DNA of 64,000 bases from Rhizobium sp. 007 (GCF_015353075.1 NZ_CP064187.1:3740501-3804500); one strand, 5' to 3'; numbered from the stretch's first letter, positions 9,000 to 17,935 are shown. Translations and numbers: made by a program. Notes: generated from the sequence alone by a model not told the origin.

Positions 9000-10052
9000 T
9001 CACTCGGAAGGCGGGTAGGAATGCTCTACGCCATGGTAATCCAATACGGAAAAACAACCATCCGCCGTCTTCCGGACAGAATTTTCGCCAATCACTGCCT
9101 TTCCGTGGCCACCTGGGATATCAAGGATATAGGCCGGCTGACAAAGGCCTGAGATGCGGCCGCGCAGCGAAGAAACGATCTTCTTGCCTTCTTCGATCGT
9201 CAGCCGGAAATGGCTGGTGCCGGGCGCCAGATCGGGATGATGCAAGTAGTAAGGCTTGATGCGCGTCTCGACGAAGGTCTTCATCAGGTCCGCCAGAACG
9301 CCGGCATCGTCGTTGACGCCCTTCAAGAGCACGGACTGACTGATCATGACGATCCCGGCATCGATGAGCCGGCCACAGGCTGCACGGGCTTCGATCGTCA
9401 TTTCGCGCGGATGGTTGGCATGCAGCGCTATATAAGTCGTCTTGCCGCTCGCTTTCAACGCAGCGATCAACGTCGCATCGATCCTCTGCGGATCGACAAC
9501 AGGCACGCGTGTATGGAACCGGACGATCTTCACGTGATCGATGGCCGCAAGCTCCCGCATGATCTCTTCCAGCCGTCGCGGCGAAAGGACGAGCGGATCG
9601 CCGCCTGTAAGGATCACCTCCCAAATCTCCGGATGGCTGCGGATATAGTCGAAAGCAGCCATCATCGCCGCCGGATCGAGCGTACCGAGACCTTGAGGAC
9701 CGACCATCTCCCGCCTGAAGCAGAAGCGGCAATAGACCGGACAGACATGCACGGCCTTCAGCAGCACGCGATCCGGATAGCGATGCACAATGCCTTCAAC
9801 CGGGCTGTGCGTATGATCACCGATCGGGTCGGCGCGCTCCTCAGGTGTTACGACAAGCTCGGCCGCATCCGGCACGAACTGACGCGCGATCGGATCGTCG
9901 ACATCGGCTCGATCGATCAGCTTAGCGACGGTCGGCGTCAGGGCGATCGCATATCGTGCAGCGACCTCTTCCAGTGCCAGCCGGTCGCGATCGGCCAACA
10001 ACCTGGCTTTCGACAGGTCAACGACACTTTTGATCGGCCGGACGATATTCAT
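9000..10052 (-). CDS. epmB: EF-P beta-lysylation radical SAM enzyme EpmB
   Basis: A 350-aa member of the lysine 2,3-aminomutase family. The radical-SAM cluster motif C-P-V-Y-C-R-F-C gives Cys104, Cys108 and Cys111, and a C-terminal P-G-G-H-G-K motif supplies the probable PLP lysine. The short length and position beside epmA identify it as EpmB, which converts alpha-lysine to (R)-beta-lysine for attachment to elongation factor P, rather than a catabolic aminomutase. The ATG at 10052 overlaps the epmA stop codon (TGATG); the longer frame to 10079 only enters epmA. The target gene efp lies just beyond epmA on the other strand. Confidence 0.93.
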   Translation of the reverse strand: MNIVRPIKSVVDLSKARLLADRDRLALEEVAARYAIALTPTVAKLIDRADVDDPIARQFVPDAAELVVTPEERADPIGDHTHSPVEGIVHRYPDRVLLKAVHVCPVYCRFCFRREMVGPQGLGTLDPAAMMAAFDYIRSHPEIWEVILTGGDPLVLSPRRLEEIMRELAAIDHVKIVRFHTRVPVVDPQRIDATLIAALKASGKTTYIALHANHPREMTIEARAACGRLIDAGIVMISQSVLLKGVNDDAGVLADLMKTFVETRIKPYYLHHPDLAPGTSHFRLTIEEGKKIVSSLRGRISGLCQPAYILDIPGGHGKAVIGENSVRKTADGCFSVLDYHGVEHSYPPSE

Positions 10053-11113
10053 CAGCGATACTCCGCAACCGGCGCCCACAGCACCTGGTCGATGCGCGAG
10101 GCTCCTGTCGCCAACATGACCAGCCGGTCGAAGCCGAGCGCGATGCCGCTTGCCTCGGGCATGATCGAAAGCGCATCGAGGAAATCCTCGTCGATCGGGT
10201 AGCGTTCGCCATAGACGCGCGCTTTTTCTGCCATCTCGAGCTCAAAGCGGCGGCGTTGTTCTGTCGCATTGGTGAGTTCGCCGAAGCCGTTCGCCAGTTC
10301 AACGCCGCAGGCATAGAGCTCGAAACGCTCCGCAACCCGCGGATCGCGTGCCGAGGGACGGGCGAGTGCCGCTTCGGAAACCGGGTACTCATCCAGAATG
10401 GTCACGCGGCCGAAACCGAGGTGGGGTTCTATCTTTTCAACCAGGACGCGGCTGAAGAGGTCCGCCCAGCCGTCGTCGGCCGAGACGCGCATGCCGTTCC
10501 GGCGTAGTTCGGAAGCCAGATATTCCCGATCCGTCGAACCATCGGCGGCGACCGACGCCAACAGGTCGATGCCCGCATAGCGCTCGAACGCCTCTGCGAC
10601 GCTGATGCGTTCAGGTCCGGCGAAGGGGTCGGTTTCAGCGCCCCGATAGGTCAGCTTTGGCGTCTTCACGGTTTCGGCGGCTAGCGCCAGAATCCGCACG
10701 CAGTCCATCATCAGCGTTTCATAGCTTTCGCCGGCGCGATACCATTCCAGCATCGTGAATTCGGGATGATGGAATGGGCCGCGTTCGCGGTTGCGATAGA
10801 CATGCGCGAAGCAGGCGATGCGCTGCTCGCCGGCGGCGAGCAGCTTCTTGCAGGCAAATTCCGGTGAGGTGTGCAGGTAGAAGGATGTCGCCTGCCCGTC
10901 CGTCGTCAGCGCCTCGGTTGCAAAAGCGTGCAGATGTGCCTCGTTGCCGGGCGAAACCTGCAGCGTCGCAGTATCTACCTCGATGAAATCCTCGCGCGCG
11001 AAGTAGCCGCGCAGCGCCGCCTGGATCGCGTTCCGCCCAATCAGGAAGGGGCGGCGGTCCGCGTGGACGCTGGGGCTCCACCAAGGAGACGCTTTGGCGC
11101 TGGTAAGGTTCAT
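10052..11113 (-). CDS. epmA: EF-P--(R)-beta-lysine ligase EpmA (PoxA/GenX)
   Basis: A 353-aa LysRS-like class II synthetase core without an anticodon-binding domain, the size and layout of EpmA. Visible motifs include V-S-P-G-N-E-A near residue 53, F-H-H-P-E-F-T-M-L-E-W-Y (motif 2 region) and the C-terminal G-I-A-L-G-F-D-R-L (motif 3). It ligates beta-lysine made by EpmB onto a conserved lysine of elongation factor P, helping ribosomes translate polyproline stretches. It is translationally coupled to epmB and divergent from efp; the 151-nt gap between epmA and efp must hold promoters for both directions. Confidence 0.94.
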   Translation of the reverse strand: MNLTSAKASPWWSPSVHADRRPFLIGRNAIQAALRGYFAREDFIEVDTATLQVSPGNEAHLHAFATEALTTDGQATSFYLHTSPEFACKKLLAAGEQRIACFAHVYRNRERGPFHHPEFTMLEWYRAGESYETLMMDCVRILALAAETVKTPKLTYRGAETDPFAGPERISVAEAFERYAGIDLLASVAADGSTDREYLASELRRNGMRVSADDGWADLFSRVLVEKIEPHLGFGRVTILDEYPVSEAALARPSARDPRVAERFELYACGVELANGFGELTNATEQRRRFELEMAEKARVYGERYPIDEDFLDALSIMPEASGIALGFDRLVMLATGASRIDQVLWAPVAEYR

Positions 11114-11264
11114 TCTCAGCTTTCATCACCAGGCTCGCCAACGCGAGGGCTGGCGTTTTGCCGGATTTTAGGTTAGTTGCGCCCCAACGAAAAACAATTG
11201 GCGTCATCGGGACCATCCAGACAATCCCTCTACGACGCCAAAAGCCGAGTTACAAGGAAGTCTT

Positions 11265-11834
11265 ATGGTCAAGGTCATCGCCTCTTCGGTCCGCAAGGGC
11301 AACGTTCTCGACGTAGACGGCAAACTTTACGTCGTTCTCACCGCGCAGAACTTTCACCCCGGCAAGGGTACGCCGGTCACCCAGGTCGACATGCGCCGCA
11401 TCGTCGACGGCGTAAAGGTTTCCGAGCGCTGGCGCACGACCGAGCAGGTCGAGCGCGCCTTCGTTGAGGATGTGAACTTCCAGTATCTCTATGAAGACGG
11501 CGAAGGTTTCCACTTCATGAACCCGGCGACCTACGATCAGGTTGTCGTCGACAACGAAACAATGGGCGACCAGAAGGCCTACCTCCAGGAAGGCATGACC
11601 TGCATTCTGTCGATGCATGAAGGCATCCCGCTGGCACTCGAGCTGCCGCGTCACGTCACGCTCGAGATCACCGAGACGGAACCGGTCGTCAAGGGCCAGA
11701 CGGCGTCGTCCTCCTATAAGCCAGCGATGCTTTCGAACGGCGTGCGCACCCTGGTGCCGCCGCATATCAACGCGGGCACGCGCGTCGTTATCGCAACGGA
11801 AGACAACTCCTACGTCGAACGCGCCAAGGATTGA
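11265..11834 (+). CDS. efp: Translation elongation factor P
   Basis: A full-length 189-aa EF-P with the KOW-like N-terminal domain followed by two OB domains. Lys34 in H-P-G-K-G is the residue modified by EpmA/EpmB, both encoded divergently next door. EF-P enters the ribosomal E site and stimulates peptide-bond formation at consecutive prolines. A strong terminator follows directly. I see no gene for the EpmC hydroxylase in this window. Confidence 0.97.
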   Translation: MVKVIASSVRKGNVLDVDGKLYVVLTAQNFHPGKGTPVTQVDMRRIVDGVKVSERWRTTEQVERAFVEDVNFQYLYEDGEGFHFMNPATYDQVVVDNETMGDQKAYLQEGMTCILSMHEGIPLALELPRHVTLEITETEPVVKGQTASSSYKPAMLSNGVRTLVPPHINAGTRVVIATEDNSYVERAKD

Positions 11835-11852
11835 TCCTTCGGACATATCAGA

Positions 11853-11887
11853 CAGAAAGGCCGGCCAAATGCCGGCCTTTCTGTTTT
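11853..11887 (+). terminator. Terminator of efp
   Basis: A perfect 13-bp stem (11853-11865 with 11871-11883) and a CAAAT loop, followed by a short T run. It lies 18 nt after the efp stop and separates efp from the convergent SIS-domain gene. Confidence 0.9.
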
Positions 11888-11889
11888 GA

Positions 11890-12618
11890 TTACAGATGCG
11901 GGTTGCGCGGCCGGTATTTTCTCACCAGCCGCTGATTGACCTCCGCAGCTCCGGGCATGTTGGCGCTGAGATAGACTGGTGCGTCGCCGGACTTCGAAAG
12001 CACTGACGCAACTTCAGCGAAGATTGCGTTCAGCACTGTCGCTCCGACAGCCGTCGACACCGGGCCCACCTTGAGACTGCTTCCAGCCAGATCGAGCACG
12101 GCATCGCCGGGCGGCAAGCCGTTATCCAGCACGACATCGGCGATATCCACGAGCCGGCGGCGGCCATTGGCAATCGCGCTCGAATAGGCAACCGAGGTAA
12201 CAGCGATCACCTTGGCGCCGATCTCGCGGCCATAGTCCGCGGCCTCGATTGGTGCGGCATTCACACCCGAGTTCGAAGCAATGATGATGACGTCGCCTGG
12301 CTGCATCCCGTAGCGCTCCAGCACCGGCCGAACGAGGCCTTGCGTGCGTTCATAGACCGAGCTGATGACCGCCCCCTCATGCAGCATCGCGGAGCCGATG
12401 AGAACTGGCACGGTGAACGCAAGACCGCCGGCGCGATAATGCACCTCCTCGGCCAGCATATGCGAATGGCCCGTGCCGAAGACGTAAACGCGCTTGTCAT
12501 GACGCGCCGCATCGAGAATGACTGCTGCGGCCTTCGCCATGGGTTCGGCAAGGCTTTTCTTCAAAGCCTCGAGACGGCCGATCAGATTGGAGAAATAGGC
12601 ATCCGTAACCGCCGTCAT
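11890..12618 (-). CDS. SIS-domain sugar-phosphate protein
   Basis: A 242-aa single SIS-domain protein of the UPF0309-like group. G-T-G-H-S-H near residue 48 and S-N-S-G-V-N near 115 are the phosphosugar-binding loops. SIS domains bind, isomerise or sense phosphorylated sugars. It is the last gene of an amino-sugar operon, 15 nt after nagA, so N-acetylglucosamine-6-phosphate or a related compound (for example N-acetylmuramic acid 6-phosphate) is the likely ligand. There is no helix-turn-helix domain, so it is more likely an enzyme than a regulator. Its exact reaction cannot be read from the sequence. Confidence 0.8.
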   Translation of the reverse strand: MTAVTDAYFSNLIGRLEALKKSLAEPMAKAAAVILDAARHDKRVYVFGTGHSHMLAEEVHYRAGGLAFTVPVLIGSAMLHEGAVISSVYERTQGLVRPVLERYGMQPGDVIIIASNSGVNAAPIEAADYGREIGAKVIAVTSVAYSSAIANGRRRLVDIADVVLDNGLPPGDAVLDLAGSSLKVGPVSTAVGATVLNAIFAEVASVLSKSGDAPVYLSANMPGAAEVNQRLVRKYRPRNPHL

Positions 12619-12633
12619 GGCATTTCCTTTGCT

Positions 12634-13788
12634 TCAGGCCGCCTCGCCGTCGATCCACGTGGCGGTGACTTCGATCGCATCCGTCAGATGCACGAGGTCG
12701 GCGCGCGCTCCCGGCGAAAGATGGCCATAACCATCGAGCCGGAGAAACCGGGCCGGATAGAGCGTTGCCATGCGCAGCGCCTCGGCAAGCGTCAGATCAA
12801 GATAGGTGACGCCATAGCGGATGGTCGACGCCATATCGACATCCGACCCGGCAAGTGTGCCGTCCGAAAGCACCAGCTTCGAGCAGAAGCCCCCCTTCTC
12901 ACGCCGCACGGTGCGACCGTTCAGCATGAAGCTATCCTTTTCGGAGCCAACCAGCGACATGGCATCCGTCACGAAGAAGAGCTTGCCCTCCCCGCGCTTG
13001 GCGCGAAGTGCAGTGCGCAGCGCTTTTGGATCGACATGATGGCCGTCGGCGATGATGCCGCACCACGTCGACGGATGGTCGATTGCCGCGCCAACCAGAC
13101 CGGGTGCGCGGTGACCCATCTGGCTCATGGCGTTGAAAAGATGGGTGACGCCGCGTACACCAGCATCGAAACGCTCTTCTGCAGCTTCGCTCGAACAATC
13201 CGAATGGCCGATGCTGACGATGATGCCAGCCTCGCTCAGTTCGCGAACTTGAGCGACCGTCACCTGTTCGACCGCCATCGTCACGAGCAGCGTACCGATC
13301 GCCTCACGGGCGCGGATGAAAGCCTTGACATCCTTGTCTTCGACTGGGCGCATCAGTTCGGCCAGGTGCGCGCCTTTGCGGGCGGGCGCCAGATGCGGAC
13401 CTTCCAGATGAAGACCGGCCACGCCGCAATGGGTGTTAACCGCATCCTTCGCGGCCTCGATCGCAGCCGCCGTCGCATCTGCCGTATCGGTGATCAGCGT
13501 TGGAAGCAGCGCCGTCGTACCGTAGCGCCGGTGACCGTCAGCAATGATACACATCGAAGCTGCCGACGGCTCATCGTTCAGCATGCGCCCGCCACCGCCA
13601 TTCACCTGCGCATCGACGAAACCTGCCGAAAGCACACCGCCGTCAAGCAAGATCGTCTCGCCTTCGGGCAACTCGTTGCACGAGGCAATGGCCTCGACCC
13701 GGCCATTGGCAACGATCAGCGCCTTTTCGTCGTGGAACCTCTCGCCGTCGAAGATCCGGGCACCGGTGAAGATCTTGCGGGGTATCAT
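12634..13788 (-). CDS. nagA: N-acetylglucosamine-6-phosphate deacetylase
   Basis: A 384-aa amidohydrolase-fold enzyme. G-F-V-D-A-Q-V-N-G-G-G-G, H-L-E-G-P-H (metal-ligand Glu), G-H-S-D and V-T-H-L-F-N-A-M are all in place, as expected for NagA. It removes acetate from GlcNAc-6-phosphate, giving glucosamine-6-phosphate for the deaminase encoded immediately upstream. The first codons overlap the end of that gene by 4 nt (ATGA), so translation is coupled. Control is probably by the GntR regulator that heads the operon. Confidence 0.95.
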   Translation of the reverse strand: MIPRKIFTGARIFDGERFHDEKALIVANGRVEAIASCNELPEGETILLDGGVLSAGFVDAQVNGGGGRMLNDEPSAASMCIIADGHRRYGTTALLPTLITDTADATAAAIEAAKDAVNTHCGVAGLHLEGPHLAPARKGAHLAELMRPVEDKDVKAFIRAREAIGTLLVTMAVEQVTVAQVRELSEAGIIVSIGHSDCSSEAAEERFDAGVRGVTHLFNAMSQMGHRAPGLVGAAIDHPSTWCGIIADGHHVDPKALRTALRAKRGEGKLFFVTDAMSLVGSEKDSFMLNGRTVRREKGGFCSKLVLSDGTLAGSDVDMASTIRYGVTYLDLTLAEALRMATLYPARFLRLDGYGHLSPGARADLVHLTDAIEVTATWIDGEAA

Positions 13789-14816
13789 ATCGTCTCCGTG
13801 ACTTTGAGCAGGTTCGCCGGCTTGTCTGGATCGAAACCCTTGCGGCGCGTAACTGACTCGATCAGGCGATAGTAGACGAGAAGCGACACGAGCGGATCGA
13901 GTAAGCCGTTGCCCGTCGTCGGCACGAGCAGATTGACGCCGGAAAGCGGCTGCGCCGAGAACGGTACCGTCGTTGCGCCGAGCTTCTGTAATCGCTCGAG
14001 TGCCTGAACGTTGTTGGCATAGGCCGCATCGTCGGGCATGAAGGCGACGATCGGGAAACCCGGCTGAACGAGGCGCATCGGGCCATGCATCAGCTCTGCC
14101 AGCGAGAAGGCTTCCGCGTGAAGGCCGGACGTTTCCTTGGCTTTCAGCGCGGCCTCGAGCGCGATCGCCAAAGCTGGCCCGCGGCCTGCCGTATAAAGCG
14201 AGGTTGCATTGAAGAGCACGTCTTCTGCGGCAGCCGTATCGATACCAGCTGTCGCCGACAGAGCCTCTGGCAACCTCTCCAATGAGGCTTGCAGATCGGC
14301 CGTACCGCCAATCGCAGCCGTCACACCGGCGAGCGCGGCAACCGAGGCGATAAAGGACTTGGTCGCGGCAACACTCTTTTCCGCACCTGCATTGAGGTCC
14401 AGAACGATATCTGCCTGCTTTGCAAGCGGGCTGTCGGTGACGTTCACAACGGCGATCGTCGTCGCGCCGCCACGCTTGGCAGCATCCTGAAGGGCAACGA
14501 TATCCGGGCTGGCGCCGGATTGCGAAACCGTGAAGTGAACACCATCCTTCAACTGTAGAGCCGCACCATAGACGGAAGCGATCGATGGGCCGACGGAAGC
14601 GACGGGAATACCGGCAGTGATCTCGAAGAGATATTTGAAGAAGGTTGCGGCATGGTCCGAAGAGCCACGCGCTGCCGTCGTCACCACGCTCGGGCGAACC
14701 GAGGAAAACAGCTTGGCGATTTCGGCGAAAACCGGCTTCTCCTTTTGAAGGAGCGTCGCGACCACGTCCGGCGACTGGCCCGCCTCCTGCAGCATCAGCG
14801 ACTGGATCTCACTCAT
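13785..14816 (-). CDS. Glucosamine-6-phosphate deaminase, SIS-type (NagB-II)
   Basis: A 343-aa double SIS-domain protein resembling the isomerase half of GlmS without its glutaminase domain. A-R-G-S-S-D-H, V-S-Q-S-G-A-S-P-D and A-A-T-K-S-F are the phosphosugar loops. Between nagA and a gntR gene it most plausibly deaminates glucosamine-6-phosphate to fructose-6-phosphate, replacing the unrelated classical NagB, which is not in this window. It overlaps both the regulator gene upstream (14813-14816) and nagA downstream. An AgaS-like role on galactosamine is the main alternative. Confidence 0.85.
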   Translation of the reverse strand: MSEIQSLMLQEAGQSPDVVATLLQKEKPVFAEIAKLFSSVRPSVVTTAARGSSDHAATFFKYLFEITAGIPVASVGPSIASVYGAALQLKDGVHFTVSQSGASPDIVALQDAAKRGGATTIAVVNVTDSPLAKQADIVLDLNAGAEKSVAATKSFIASVAALAGVTAAIGGTADLQASLERLPEALSATAGIDTAAAEDVLFNATSLYTAGRGPALAIALEAALKAKETSGLHAEAFSLAELMHGPMRLVQPGFPIVAFMPDDAAYANNVQALERLQKLGATTVPFSAQPLSGVNLLVPTTGNGLLDPLVSLLVYYRLIESVTRRKGFDPDKPANLLKVTETI

Positions 14817-15586
14817 AGGTCATCTCCAATTTTCAGTTCGGCCACGAAATCATAGGCATCGCCGCGGTAGTGCGAACGGGTGTATTCAACGACGCGCTGG
14901 TCTTCCAGGCGCGAAATCCGTTCGATCAAGAGTGCTGGCGCACCGGTCTTTACATTCAGCATCGAGGCTGATGAAGGATCGAGCGTCACGGCGGTCAGCC
15001 GCTGCAGAGCACGCACCGGCTTGTGGCCGTTTGCGGCCAGCGCATCATAAAGCGATCCCTCGCCACCGGCATTGCCGCCGAGGAACTTGACCGGCACAAC
15101 CGCCCGCTCGATCGCCAGCGGCAAACCATCCGCAAGGCGCAGACGATCCAGGCGCAGAACGGCCTCATCCTGCCCAAGTCCGAGAAGGAAGGATTCTTCC
15201 GGCGATGGCGAATTGATCGTGCGGGACAATATCCTTGCCGCCGGCGAACGGCCGCGTGAGCGCATATCGGCCGAGAAAGACGAAAGACGCCAGAGCGGCT
15301 GCTCCATGCGCTCCACCTTACTGGAAACGAAGGTACCGCTGCCGTGACGCGATTCCAATGCGCCGGATGCCATCAGATCACGATAGGCGGTTCGCACCGT
15401 CACGCGGCCGAGCTTCAGAGCTTCGGCGAGATCGCGCTCTCCGGGAAGGGCTGCACCCGGCTTGAGAAGGCCTTCCTGAATGAGGCCGGTCAACGCCAGT
15501 GCCAGCCGCTTGTAGAGCGGTCCCGTCATCGTTTCGTCGCGCAGACCGCGGGCATTGAGCTCCGCTACCAGACTGGTTCTATCCAT
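14813..15586 (-). CDS. GntR/HutC-family transcriptional regulator of the amino-sugar operon
   Basis: A 257-aa regulator with an N-terminal winged helix (about residues 20-90, containing L-P-G-E-R-D-L-A and G-R-V-T-V-R-T-A-Y) and a C-terminal UTRA ligand-binding domain, the NagR/DasR arrangement. The ligand is probably GlcN-6-P or GlcNAc-6-P. It is the first gene of the operon, overlapping the deaminase gene by 4 nt. Repeated GGTTCTA half-sites cover its own start codon and leader, so autorepression that also controls the whole operon is likely. Confidence 0.88.
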   Translation of the reverse strand: MDRTSLVAELNARGLRDETMTGPLYKRLALALTGLIQEGLLKPGAALPGERDLAEALKLGRVTVRTAYRDLMASGALESRHGSGTFVSSKVERMEQPLWRLSSFSADMRSRGRSPAARILSRTINSPSPEESFLLGLGQDEAVLRLDRLRLADGLPLAIERAVVPVKFLGGNAGGEGSLYDALAANGHKPVRALQRLTAVTLDPSSASMLNVKTGAPALLIERISRLEDQRVVEYTRSHYRGDAYDFVAELKIGDDL

Positions 15587-15616
15587 GGATTAACCATAGA
15601 ACCTATTTAGAACCAC
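15574..15616. promoter_or_regulatory. Candidate operator of the GntR regulator
   Basis: TGGTTCTAT at 15574-15582 and ATAGAACC at 15596-15603 form an inverted pair around the regulator's start codon. A third copy, TTAGAACCA, lies at 15608-15616. The half-site has the TGGT...ACCA character typical of HutC-type GntR operators. The position over the translation start suggests autorepression. Confidence 0.55.
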
Positions 15617-15644
15617 TTTTCAAGCTGAATCTCTGCCGCAAAGA

Positions 15645-15671
15645 TAAAAACCCTCGTGGCGGCACGAAGGT
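15645..15671 (-). terminator. Terminator of galM
   Basis: On the minus strand a 9-bp stem with one G-U pair (15663-15671 with 15650-15658) and a four-base loop is followed by five T. It lies 28 nt after the galM stop codon and upstream of the gntR leader. Confidence 0.75.
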
Positions 15672-15698
15672 TTATGAGTGATCGAATGTCCGCGAAGA

Positions 15699-16721
15699 TC
15701 AGCTTTTCGTGAAGATGTAATCCGTTTCCTGCCGCAGCACCTCGCCTGGGCGCAGCACCGCATTCGGAAAGCCCTCGTGATTGATCGCATCCGGCCAAAC
15801 CTGCGTTTCGAGGCAGAAGCCGGCGAAGGGCCCGTATTTCCGCCCCCCGATACCCGCGACCGCAACGTCGAGCTTGAAACCGGCATAGAACTGTATGCCC
15901 GGTTCGGTGGTTCTAACCTCCAGCGAGACACCGGAGTTGACGCTGCGTGCCAGTACGACGGAGCGTTTGGCCGTGCGTTCCGTCGAAAGGCAGAAATTGT
16001 GGTCGTAAAACGCCTGCTCGCCGTCATCGAACCGCTTCATCGGGGCCATTTCGCGGAAGTCGAAGACCGTGCCTTCGACCTGGCGGATCTCGCCGGTCGG
16101 GATTTGTTTCTCGTCAGTCGGTAGATAATGATCGGCAGCGATCATGATATCGTGGCCGAGCGCATCTTCGCGGCCGTCGAGATTGAAATAGGCGTGCTGG
16201 CAAAGATTGGCGAGCGTCGGCTGGTCGGTGGTCGTCTCGTAGACGACCGAGAATTCGCCATGGGCATGCACACGGTAAGTCGCTTGGACCGTGCAGTTGC
16301 CTGGATAGCCTGCGCGACCGTCCGGGTCGACGATCTTCAAGACGACACGGTCGGCATCGTGCTCGACAATCGTCCAGTTGCGCTTGGCGATATTGTCGCT
16401 GCCGCCGTGCAGATGCGAAACGCCCTTTTCATTGAGCTCGAGCTGATAGGCCTTGCCGTCGAGGGTAAACTTGCCACCGCCGATGCGGTTGGCACAGCGG
16501 CCGGGCGTTGCACCAAAATAGGAGGAATGGGAGGGATAGCTGGCAAAGTCGTCGAAGCCGAGCAGGAGAGGCGCATCATGGCCGTCGAGCCGCAGATCCT
16601 GGATGACTGCCCCCCAAGTCATGATCTTGGCTGTAAGGCCGCCGCCCTTGATCTCGACGCGATAGACGGTTTCGCCGTCTTTCGTCGTCCCGAAAACTTC
16701 CCGTTCGAGCTTTTCCGACAT
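15699..16721 (-). CDS. galM: Aldose 1-epimerase (galactose mutarotase)
   Basis: A 340-aa GalM-type beta-sandwich protein. N-R-I-G-G-G, H-L-H-G-G near residue 100 and H-A-Y-F-N-L near residue 170 supply the substrate contacts and catalytic histidine, and a late E-T-Q-V-W-P-D motif holds the catalytic Glu. It interconverts alpha and beta anomers of hexoses in the cytoplasm. The ATG at 16721 begins the conserved protein; the longer frame to 16802 reads as non-conserved sequence and approaches the metA terminator. It is transcribed alone between two terminators. Confidence 0.92.
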   Translation of the reverse strand: MSEKLEREVFGTTKDGETVYRVEIKGGGLTAKIMTWGAVIQDLRLDGHDAPLLLGFDDFASYPSHSSYFGATPGRCANRIGGGKFTLDGKAYQLELNEKGVSHLHGGSDNIAKRNWTIVEHDADRVVLKIVDPDGRAGYPGNCTVQATYRVHAHGEFSVVYETTTDQPTLANLCQHAYFNLDGREDALGHDIMIAADHYLPTDEKQIPTGEIRQVEGTVFDFREMAPMKRFDDGEQAFYDHNFCLSTERTAKRSVVLARSVNSGVSLEVRTTEPGIQFYAGFKLDVAVAGIGGRKYGPFAGFCLETQVWPDAINHEGFPNAVLRPGEVLRQETDYIFTKS

Positions 16722-16798
16722 AGTTCGCCATCCCAAATCTGTGTTCGTTTCAGGCCCGCGAACCTGCCTCCATTTGTTGAGGACCGCAACCGTCAAAC

Positions 16799-16837
16799 AC
16801 AAAAAAGAAACGCCGCCGCAACGAGGTCAGCGGCGGC
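16799..16837 (-). terminator. Terminator of metA
   Basis: On the minus strand an 8-bp GC-only stem (16830-16837 with 16812-16819) is followed by GTTTC and a six-T run. It lies 7 nt past the metA stop codon. Confidence 0.88.
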
Positions 16838-16843
16838 TGCAGT

Positions 16844-17767
16844 TCAGATTTTTGTACCGATTTCGTCGAGATTATAGGGTGTCGTCTGGTAGATTTCGTT
16901 GATCCAATTGCCAAAGAGCAGATGCGCATGGCTGCGCCAGCGGTTCTGCGGTGCGAGCGACGGATCGTTATGCGGGAAATAGTTATGCGGCATCTTGATC
17001 GGCACGCCGGCATTCACGTCGCGGAAATATTCGTCGGAAAGCGATGTGGAATCGTATTCCACATGATTGAACATGTAGAGCCGCTTGCCTTTTTTCTCGT
17101 GCACGAGACACACGCCCATCTCGTCGGATTCCATGAGGATTTCGAGGCTTGAGGACTTGTCGATATCGGCGCGCCGGACCTCGGTCCAGCGCGAAACCGG
17201 CACTTCGAAGTTATCGGAAAAGCCATTGAGGTAGACGGATGAAGGCTTGAGGTTCTTATGGCGATAGACGCCGAACGCCTTTTCCTTCAGCTCGTATTTC
17301 GGAACCTTGTGGAAATGGTAGATCGCCGCCATTGCGCCCCAGCAGACATTCATGCTCGAATGAACGTTCGTCTCGGTCCAATCCAAGATCTTCTTCATCT
17401 CCGTCCAATAGGTCACGTCCTCGTAAGGCAGAGTTTCGATCGGTGCGCCAGTAATGATGAAGCCGTCGAATTTGCGATGCCTTACCTCCTCCCAGGTCTG
17501 GTAGAAAGCAAGCAGGTGGTCTTCGGACGTGTTCTTGGCCCTATGGTTGCCAATGCGGATCAGCGAGAGCTCCACCTGAAGCGGCGAGGCGCCCACAAGG
17601 CGCGCCATCTGCAACTCCGTCTTGACCTTGTTCGGCATGAGATTGAGAAGCCCGATCTGCAAAGGGCGGATATCCTGACGGATCGCCGCCGTTTCGGTCA
17701 TCACCCGCACGCCCTCATGAACGAGGGTCTCGAAAGCGGGCAGCGTATCGGGGATCTTGATGGGCAT
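16844..17767 (-). CDS. metA: Homoserine O-acetyltransferase, MetA family
   Basis: A 307-aa MetA-family acyltransferase for the first committed step of methionine synthesis. With the ATG at 17767 as start (GAGTGA 6 nt before it), the catalytic cysteine in M-N-V-C-W-G-A falls at residue 142, the canonical number. Residue 111 in G-A-P-I-E-T-L is glutamate. In studied MetA proteins Glu111 selects acetyl-CoA while Gly111 (as in E. coli) selects succinyl-CoA, so this enzyme should make O-acetylhomoserine despite the usual succinyltransferase label. The leader carries a promoter, a SAM-II riboswitch and a terminator hairpin. Confidence 0.95.
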   Translation of the reverse strand: MPIKIPDTLPAFETLVHEGVRVMTETAAIRQDIRPLQIGLLNLMPNKVKTELQMARLVGASPLQVELSLIRIGNHRAKNTSEDHLLAFYQTWEEVRHRKFDGFIITGAPIETLPYEDVTYWTEMKKILDWTETNVHSSMNVCWGAMAAIYHFHKVPKYELKEKAFGVYRHKNLKPSSVYLNGFSDNFEVPVSRWTEVRRADIDKSSSLEILMESDEMGVCLVHEKKGKRLYMFNHVEYDSTSLSDEYFRDVNAGVPIKMPHNYFPHNDPSLAPQNRWRSHAHLLFGNWINEIYQTTPYNLDEIGTKI

Positions 17768-17802
17768 TGCGGTCACTCAACAAAACAAAAGGTACCGGCA
17801 AA

Positions 17803-17835
17803 TAAAAAACCGGCGGCGAAAGAATCGCTACCGGT
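17803..17835 (-). terminator. Conditional terminator in the metA leader
   Basis: ACCGG (17835-17831) pairs with CCGGT (17813-17809), with an inner GCGA/TCGC helix and a six-T run at 17809-17804. It stands between the SAM-II aptamer and metA, where it could stop transcription when SAM is bound. Confidence 0.65.
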
Positions 17836-17841
17836 CCGCAC

Positions 17842-17901
17842 GCGGCCCTTTAGCGACTTATTTAACGTGGCTGCAAGCCGGCCGGCCAAATCACCACGGA
17901 G
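17842..17901 (-). ncRNA. SAM-II riboswitch (metA motif)
   Basis: On the minus strand the leader contains the highly conserved SAM-II elements in order: CGTGGTGATTTG, CCGGCTTGCAGCCACG, then TTAAATAAGTCGCTAAA and GGGCCGC. GGCTTGCAGCC includes the stem of the H-type pseudoknot. SAM-II aptamers bind S-adenosylmethionine and repress methionine genes in alphaproteobacteria. The promoter is immediately upstream and metA is 75 nt downstream. Confidence 0.93.
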
Positions 17902-17906
17902 AACAC

Positions 17907-17935
17907 TAAATAGCGCCGGAGCCCACGCGAATCAA
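17907..17935 (-). promoter_or_regulatory. Sigma-70 promoter of metA
   Basis: TTGATT (17935-17930), exactly 17 nt, then TATTTA (17912-17907). The predicted transcription start is about 17900, precisely at the first base of the SAM-II aptamer, which supports both calls. Confidence 0.7.
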
